From contig JAGXLJ010000083.1 of the NCBI GenBank assembly GCA_018334775.1, positions 1 to 6,010 on the forward strand: a stretch of 6,010 nt of DNA. The letters run 5' to 3'. The translations under genes and the position numbers were made by a program. Origin of the DNA: Halodesulfurarchaeum sp. (lineage in GTDB: Archaea; Halobacteriota; Halobacteria; Halobacteriales; Halobacteriaceae). Below the pieces are notes generated by a model. The model was given only the letters and a program-made list of their open reading frames with translations. It did no database searches and was not told the DNA's origin. Of the stretch, positions 1 to 6,010 are shown piece by piece (position 1 is the first letter of the stretch; every line of letters starts with the position of its first letter).

Positions 1-194
1 AGAATCTGGTCGACCGGTTGGGAGAACGAGCGTTTCCGATCATCAAAGACGCCTCGACCTTCGACCCGAGCCTTTGCGCTCCCGTGCTTGCCCGGCTTGG
101 CCGTACTGTACGCCGTGATTTTGCAGGGCACATCGTCCATCATGACGTAGTTTCCTTCTTGGAGGTCACGCACTTCTTTCTGCTCTTTCGGCAT
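1..194 (-). CDS. eif5A: Translation factor aIF5A, N-terminal part (cut by left window edge)
   Basis: Archaeal homologue of eIF5A/EF-P, a cytoplasmic factor that binds the ribosome and promotes peptide-bond formation at difficult sequences. Only the first 64 codons lie in the window; the C-terminal OB-fold domain lies beyond position 1. Translating the minus strand from the ATG at 194-192 gives a protein starting [20 protein letters not shown]. Residues 31-41 read [11 protein letters not shown], the signature loop of the family. Lys36 (in PGKHG) is the residue expected to be modified to deoxyhypusine or hypusine. The [19 protein letters not shown] stretch that follows also matches archaeal aIF5A. 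The ATG start is favoured because a TATA-like box lies 25 bp upstream and the family N-terminus begins there. The gene is divergent from katG. In some haloarchaea an agmatinase gene lies beside aIF5A and takes part in its modification; that would be outside this window and is only a suggestion. Confidence 0.95.
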   Translation of the reverse strand, partial: MPKEQKEVRDLQEGNYVMMDDVPCKITAYSTAKPGKHGSAKARVEGRGVFDDRKRSFSQPVDQI

Positions 195-218
195 ATCGCG
201 GAATTTTGGCCTGCGGGC

Positions 219-2515
<2,297 letters not shown>

Positions 2516-2615
2516 ACCCAAGGCTGTCTCGGCCGAGGAGAGAGGACGGACTCGATTGACTCTCATCGGGTTCGTGAATTGCCACGCTGGTCCATGGGAT
2601 AGTCCGGTCTGTGGT
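2516..2615. other. Convergent intergenic gap between katG and the aminotransferase gene
   Basis: This is a 100-bp stretch between two stop codons. I see no T-run on either strand that would mark a typical archaeal terminator, and no credible small gene. A 10-bp perfect palindrome, CTCGGCCGAG, lies at 2528-2537 but has no loop. The two transcripts may therefore overlap at their 3' ends. Confidence 0.6.
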
Positions 2616-3677
2616 TCAGTTCAAAAACGAGCGCAACCGAGACAACCCGTCCTTCAGCTCCGTCGTCGGAAGCCCGAAGCCGATCCGAAAGTACTCGTCG
2701 AACCCGAACGCGGCACCGGGAGCCAGCACGACGGATTGCTCCTCGACGAACGCCCGGCAGAACGACTCGGAACCCACAAACCCAGGTGGGACTTCCACGA
2801 ACCCGTTGACCCCGACCGGATCGTACCAGGAAAGCCCCTGTTCCTCGAGGAACGATCGAACGATCTCCCGGTTCCGCTTTGCAAGTGTCTGGTTTTCGGA
2901 AAGGATGCCTGCTTCCTGCTCGCCGAGGGCCTGTTTGGCCACGTGCTGGCCGATCTTCGAGGGCGAGATGGTGGTGTAGTCTTTCCACTCCCAGGCTGCT
3001 TCGACGACGTGTTCTGGCCCAGCCAACCACCCGAACCGGAGGCCAGCAAGCCCGTACGCTTTCGTGAGCCCGGCAGTGCTGATTCCATGCGGGCCCAGTG
3101 ACGCGACCGGTGGGTTCGGATCCGGATCGAGGAGCCGGTAGACCTCGTCTGCGTGGAGGAAGGCGTCGTTGTCCGCCGCGATGTCGTAAAGCGCCGTGAC
3201 CGTCTCGGGGTCGTGGTAGCGCCCAGTCGGATTATTGGGATTGTTGAAGACGATAAGGGTGGTCTCAGGTCGGACCGCATCGGCCACCGCATCGACGTCG
3301 AGTGTCCAGTCCGGCGGTTCGAGGTCAACCCGAGTCACGGAGGCGATGGTTTCGGGAACTGTATGCAACGCCTGGTAGGTCGGGGTCACGACGACGGCGT
3401 GATCGTCCCGGTTTAGCAGGGACCGGTAGAGCGTGTAATTGGCCTCCTGGGTGCCCACCGTAAGAAGCACCTCGTCTCGGCTTCGACCGTATCGCTCCCC
3501 AATTCGGGCCCGCAATTCGGGGTCCCCATTGGTTGGAATAACGTAGCCGAGACGACCCGGGTCGAGATCGAAGCGATCGGCCGCCAGGCTCCGAATTCCC
3601 GACTCTGCGAGCATGATGTCGGCCTCATGTTCGTATTCGGCGAAGAAGCGTTCGAGTTCGAACGGCGGAACGTCCAT
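2616..3677 (-). CDS. Class I/II PLP-dependent aminotransferase (353 aa)
   Basis: Fold-type I pyridoxal-phosphate enzyme, cytosolic, expected to move an amino group between an amino acid and a 2-oxo acid. Family landmarks are all present: GTQEANY (75-81), the phosphate-side segment before the cofactor; NNPNNPTG (145-152), with Asn149 contacting PLP; Asp177 and Tyr180 in HADEVY, with Asp177 pairing with the pyridine nitrogen; and Lys206 in STAGLTKAYGLAGLR as the Schiff-base lysine, followed by Arg214. Arg331 in FRIGFG is the likely substrate carboxylate contact. The open frame extends upstream to 3857 but overlaps the end of the UbiB gene and encodes Pro/Arg-rich sequence. ATG 3677 starts an acidic protein and leaves a 23-bp gap, so it is preferred. 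At 353 aa it is at the short end for the family. Substrate cannot be assigned from motifs. It is the last gene of the hsp20-ubiB unit. Confidence 0.9.
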   Translation of the reverse strand: MDVPPFELERFFAEYEHEADIMLAESGIRSLAADRFDLDPGRLGYVIPTNGDPELRARIGERYGRSRDEVLLTVGTQEANYTLYRSLLNRDDHAVVVTPTYQALHTVPETIASVTRVDLEPPDWTLDVDAVADAVRPETTLIVFNNPNNPTGRYHDPETVTALYDIAADNDAFLHADEVYRLLDPDPNPPVASLGPHGISTAGLTKAYGLAGLRFGWLAGPEHVVEAAWEWKDYTTISPSKIGQHVAKQALGEQEAGILSENQTLAKRNREIVRSFLEEQGLSWYDPVGVNGFVEVPPGFVGSESFCRAFVEEQSVVLAPGAAFGFDEYFRIGFGLPTTELKDGLSRLRSFLN

Positions 3678-3678
3678 A

Positions 3679-3691
3679 CCCGAAATTCGGG
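3679..3691. repeat. Short dyad next to the aminotransferase start codon
   Basis: CCCGAA and TTCGGG flank a single central A, one base before the aminotransferase ATG. The centre is too small for an RNA hairpin loop, so if it matters it would be as a protein-binding site on DNA or as part of a larger RNA fold. Confidence 0.35.
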
Positions 3692-3692
3692 C

Positions 3693-3711
3693 GGGGGAAC
3701 TTAGTTCTCCC
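3693..3711 (-). repeat. Stem-loop around the UbiB stop codon
   Basis: On the minus strand GGGAGAAC (3711-3704) can pair with GTTCCCCC (3700-3693) except at one A-C position, and the 3-base loop is exactly the TAA stop codon of the UbiB-family gene (3703-3701). There is no following T-run, so it does not look like a terminator. It may affect coupling of translation to the aminotransferase or mark an RNA processing site; this is inference. Confidence 0.4.
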
Positions 3712-5392
3712 CGGAATCGCCGCCTGTCTGCCGGTGCCCCTGGCGCTCGCCGAGGTACTGGTCTGTCATCTGGGGGGCGGTCCGGATCCCCTCCCGCCGG
3801 GTGAAACTCCGGACAAGCCAGATGCCTGCCCCGAGCGTGAGTCCCACGCCCGCCCAAACGGCGGGGAACGCCGATTCGACGTATAGGAGAGCCGTCGTTG
3901 GAATCCCGGCAGCCAGGAGCATGCCGAGGACGAGTCGTTTGGTCAACTGTTCGATCACGTCGTCACTGTCTTGGACTTCCGCCTGGACAGTAAGTGACTC
4001 ACGTTCGACCCGGTCGAGGGCGCTTTCGAGTTTGGGTGGAATGTCGATAGAGGCCTTTGCGGCCGCCTCGAGATCGTCGCGGGTGTCCGAGAGAACCTTC
4101 CTGACCGAGTCCTCACGGTACCCTTCCTCTGTGAGATACGCCGAGGCAACCTCGATGAAGTCGAATTCTCGATCCAGAGTCACACAGACCCCTTCCACGA
4201 TGGTCGCCAGGCGCATCACCAACGCGAGGTTCTCCGGGAGTCTGAAGGGGAACTCGTAGATTGTGTCTTCGACCTGCTCCAGGATCTCCTGCACTCGATA
4301 GGTCTCGATTTGCTCGCCGCGAGCGTCTTGGATAGCCAGTTCCATCACTTCGGCCATCGTCTGCCGGTCGGCGTCAGGTGACAGTGTTCCCATCGCGGTG
4401 AGAACGTCGAGAATCTCGTCGATGTCCTGATTGGCAACGGCGAGATAGAAATCGACGATCTTGTCTTGAATGTAGGGTTCGACCCGGCCGCTCATGCCAA
4501 AGTCATAAAAGACGATCGTGCCGTCTTCCTGAACCGCAAGATTCCCCGGATGGGGATCGGCGTGGTAGACACCATCGTCAGTAATCATCTCCAGATACGT
4601 TCGAGTGAGGGTTTCCGCGACCTGACTCCGATCGATGCCCTGCTCGTCGAGGGCTTCGACGTCAGTAATCTTGGTCCCGGGAACGTATTCCATCGTGAGA
4701 ACCCGGCTGCTGGAGTGGGACTCGATGGCTTCCGGCATGATCATCCGTGAATCGTCACTGAAATTGCTCCGGATCTCCTGTAACATCCGCCGCTCGCGAT
4801 CGTAGTCCATCTCCTCCCGGATCGTCTTCCCGAACTCGTCCGCGAGGTTTTGAAGCGAAAATGATCGGGCCTCGTCGGCAAAATATAGGAGGAGCGGGAG
4901 CGCCCAATGGATCGCCGTGAGGTCCGCCTCGACAAGCCCATCAATGCCGGGCCGTCTGACTTTCACGGCGACGGGCTGACCGTCAATTTTCCCCCGGTAG
5001 ACCTGACCCAGACTCGCTCCGCTAATCGCATCGGTATCGAATTCGGCAAAGTGCTCCTCCACCGGCCCGAGTTCCGATTCGAGGACTTGCCTGGCCTCGG
5101 ACCAGGGCGCCGGGGGAACTTTATCCTGAAGTTGGCTGAGGACGCTGATATACTCCGGCGGCAAGACGTCCGGCCTCGTCGAAAGGATCTGTCCGAACTT
5201 GATGAATGTCGGTCCGAGCGTGAGCAACGAATCCAGGAGTTGTTGGGCACGGTCACGACGTTGGCCCGAATCGATCGACCGGGAACTGCCAAAGAGGAGA
5301 AACCGGCGCCGGTCCCTGAGCCATATCACCAACAGTGGCAGGAAGTGGTACGCAACTACCACGAACCGCCAATACGAGCGAAGTCGCCCCAT
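3701..5392 (-). CDS. AarF/UbiB/ABC1 (ADCK) family atypical kinase-like protein (563 aa)
   Basis: Member of the family of UbiB, COQ8/ADCK3 and archaeal AarF proteins, which bind ATP and support isoprenoid-lipid or quinone metabolism at membranes. In order: a hydrophobic N-terminal segment (about 10-25); the family-specific KxGQ motif K65-F-G-Q68 followed by STRPDVLP; the Ala-rich-loop position SGASLGQVY (124-132); the ATP lysine Lys144 in VAVKVRRPG; Glu194 in REEMDYDRE; catalytic-loop HADPHPGN (277-284), with Asp279 and Asn284; and the metal-binding Asp297 in YDFG. Two predicted membrane helices lie near the C-terminus, about 487-506 and 510-529, then a polar tail. Length is normal for the family. 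The ATG at 5392 lies 2 bp after the hsp20 stop, with a GAGGG Shine-Dalgarno-like element inside the hsp20 end, so translation is probably coupled. Haloarchaea use menaquinones, so a quinone or membrane-lipid role is plausible, but the substrate is unknown. The Ala-rich loop is altered (Ser-Gly-Ala-Ser). Confidence 0.95.
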   Translation of the reverse strand: MGRLRSYWRFVVVAYHFLPLLVIWLRDRRRFLLFGSSRSIDSGQRRDRAQQLLDSLLTLGPTFIKFGQILSTRPDVLPPEYISVLSQLQDKVPPAPWSEARQVLESELGPVEEHFAEFDTDAISGASLGQVYRGKIDGQPVAVKVRRPGIDGLVEADLTAIHWALPLLLYFADEARSFSLQNLADEFGKTIREEMDYDRERRMLQEIRSNFSDDSRMIMPEAIESHSSSRVLTMEYVPGTKITDVEALDEQGIDRSQVAETLTRTYLEMITDDGVYHADPHPGNLAVQEDGTIVFYDFGMSGRVEPYIQDKIVDFYLAVANQDIDEILDVLTAMGTLSPDADRQTMAEVMELAIQDARGEQIETYRVQEILEQVEDTIYEFPFRLPENLALVMRLATIVEGVCVTLDREFDFIEVASAYLTEEGYREDSVRKVLSDTRDDLEAAAKASIDIPPKLESALDRVERESLTVQAEVQDSDDVIEQLTKRLVLGMLLAAGIPTTALLYVESAFPAVWAGVGLTLGAGIWLVRSFTRREGIRTAPQMTDQYLGERQGHRQTGGDSGEN

Positions 5393-5394
5393 GA

Positions 5395-5751
5395 CTATCC
5401 CTCGATCGGAATCGATCGCCCAGCGCCCGTTCCCCTGGGGACATCGAGGGTCAGGACCCCTCGGTCCAACATGGCACTTGCATCCGCGGGATTCGCATCA
5501 GGTGGCATCGGAATGGTCGCTTCGAGAACCATCGACCGAGTATCGGTGTGATATTCGAAGCCCTCGGGGACCGACTTCTGCCGCTGGGCCTCGATTTTGA
5601 GTGCAGTTTCGGTTGCCGCCACTGAAAGACCCTCCTCGTCAACTCCAGGCACATCGAGGATCAATCGGTAGGCTGCCTCCGATTCGAGTAAATCTGCGAA
5701 GACGGCGTCCGGGAGCGACGAAAGCGCCTCGCGTAACGGATCAGTAGCCAT
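5395..5751 (-). CDS. Small heat-shock protein, Hsp20/alpha-crystallin family (118 aa)
   Basis: ATP-independent holdase-type chaperone, cytoplasmic, likely assembling into oligomers. An alpha-crystallin-like beta-sandwich spans about residues 24-107: YRLILDVPGVDEEGLSV (29-45) matches the strand containing the family's D-x-PG-V turn, and DRGVLTLDVP (96-105) matches the conserved N-G-V-L-T element. The C-terminal IPI (114-116) fits the I-x-I anchor used for subunit contacts. The N-terminal arm is short, about 23 residues, and there is no cysteine. I start at ATG 5751; a TTG three codons upstream (5760) is in frame but less likely. The gene lies 69 bp after the ornithine cyclodeaminase-family stop and only 2 bp before the UbiB-like gene. 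Sequence similarity across the middle is weak, as usual for haloarchaeal members, so the family call rests on the termini and fold pattern. Confidence 0.82.
   Translation of the reverse strand: MATDPLREALSSLPDAVFADLLESEAAYRLILDVPGVDEEGLSVAATETALKIEAQRQKSVPEGFEYHTDTRSMVLEATIPMPPDANPADASAMLDRGVLTLDVPRGTGAGRSIPIEG
5397..5403 (-). promoter_or_regulatory. Shine-Dalgarno-like site for the UbiB-family gene
   Basis: The minus strand reads GAGGGAT, with GAGG matching part of the haloarchaeal anti-Shine-Dalgarno, and 6 bases separate GAGGG from the ATG at 5392. It overlaps the last codons and stop of hsp20, which supports reinitiation or coupling between the two genes. Confidence 0.4.
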
Positions 5752-5775
5752 ATTCCACAATTGGGGGCCAAGGGC

Positions 5776-5782
5776 CTAAATG
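5776..5782 (-). promoter_or_regulatory. Possible TATA-like element before hsp20
   Basis: The minus strand reads CATTTAG about 28 bp upstream of the hsp20 ATG, the right distance for a leaderless start. It is a poor match to a haloarchaeal TATA box, so the gene might instead be read through from the upstream ornithine cyclodeaminase-family gene. Confidence 0.3.
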
Positions 5783-5820
5783 CCAGTGGTAGCGGCCATC
5801 CCCTTCCGGCTTTGTGGCGA

Positions 5821-6010
5821 CTACTCCAGGAAGGCCTCACTGGCCGGCGCGAACTCGATAGTGGTGCCCAGGCCCGCTTCGCGGGCCCGTTCGTAGAGCA
5901 GGAACGCCCCGGCGGTCGTTTCGATACCGGTTCCACCGCTGTCGAAGACGGTTATCTGATCGGCGGTTGTCCGCCCGGGAGCCTCCCCGGCGACTACCGC
6001 GCCGAGTTCC
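5821..6010 (-). CDS. Ornithine cyclodeaminase/alanine dehydrogenase (mu-crystallin) family, C-terminal part
   Basis: The last 62 codons of a gene that enters from the right edge; the start and the NAD-binding Rossmann core lie outside the window. The visible sequence begins ELGAVVAGEAPGR and continues with ITVFDSGGTGIETTAGAFLL, the conserved C-terminal segment that in the family usually reads like FDSTG followed by a helix, and ends EFAPASEAFLE before TAG. Family members catalyse NAD(P)-linked reactions such as ornithine to proline plus ammonia, alanine to pyruvate, or ketimine reduction, and archaeal members with this fold include true alanine dehydrogenases. The substrate cannot be told from this fragment. 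The gene is on the same strand as hsp20 and 69 bp upstream of it; no T-rich terminator is visible in the gap, so read-through is possible. Confidence 0.85.
   Translation of the reverse strand, partial: ELGAVVAGEAPGRTTADQITVFDSGGTGIETTAGAFLLYERAREAGLGTTIEFAPASEAFLE

Noticed and set aside
2528..2537. Perfect palindrome CTCGGCCGAG after katG, considered as a terminator
   Set aside because: No loop and no following T-run, so a stable terminator hairpin is unlikely.
3678..3857. N-terminal extension of the aminotransferase from 3857
   Set aside because: It overlaps the C-terminal coding region of the UbiB-family gene and encodes Pro/Arg-rich sequence unlike the rest of the protein.
4466..4750. 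Plus-strand open frames inside the UbiB-family gene (also 3801-4259 and 4907-5551)
   Set aside because: All are antisense to well-conserved kinase motifs and show no family features.
5755..5817. CCACAA at 5755-5760 and TTGTGG at 5812-5817 flanking the hsp20 upstream gap
   Set aside because: Six-base arms more than 50 bp apart, with one arm next to the hsp20 start; expected by chance.

Overview
This window looks like a chromosomal segment of a haloarchaeon (class Halobacteria). The encoded proteins are rich in Asp and Glu. The left-edge gene is an archaeal aIF5A with a hypusine-site motif. TATA-like boxes sit about 25-30 bp upstream of start codons with no good Shine-Dalgarno, as in haloarchaeal leaderless transcripts. 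The tetranucleotide CTAG is almost absent, a known haloarchaeal bias. I cannot name a genus from sequence alone.

Layout, left to right. Positions 1-194 (minus) hold the N-terminal 64 codons of translation factor aIF5A; the gene runs off the left edge. A 173-bp divergent intergenic region (195-367) carries the aIF5A promoter, the katG promoter and a dyad. Positions 368-2515 (plus) encode a complete, apparently intact catalase-peroxidase KatG of 715 aa, with all catalytic residues present. A 100-bp convergent gap (2516-2615) holds no recognisable gene or T-rich terminator. From there to the right edge everything is on the minus strand. Read in the direction of transcription, that strand gives: the last 62 codons of an ornithine cyclodeaminase/alanine dehydrogenase family protein (5821 to the right edge), a 69-bp gap, a small Hsp20/alpha-crystallin protein (5395-5751), an AarF/UbiB/ABC1 family atypical kinase (3701-5392), and a class I/II PLP-dependent aminotransferase (2616-3677).

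How the genes relate. KatG removes hydrogen peroxide and is a single-gene unit with its own promoter. The Hsp20, UbiB-like and aminotransferase genes are separated by 2 and 23 bp, so they very probably form one transcription unit. Its combination of membrane-associated atypical kinase, small chaperone and amino-acid enzyme has no obvious single pathway. The ornithine cyclodeaminase-family gene may feed into the same transcript or end just before it. I see no mobile element, CRISPR array, tRNA or rRNA. The window is mostly ordinary core haloarchaeal DNA; the points worth a second look are the Hsp20-UbiB-aminotransferase unit, the altered Ala-rich loop of the UbiB protein, the structured 23-bp spacer, and the katG upstream region.
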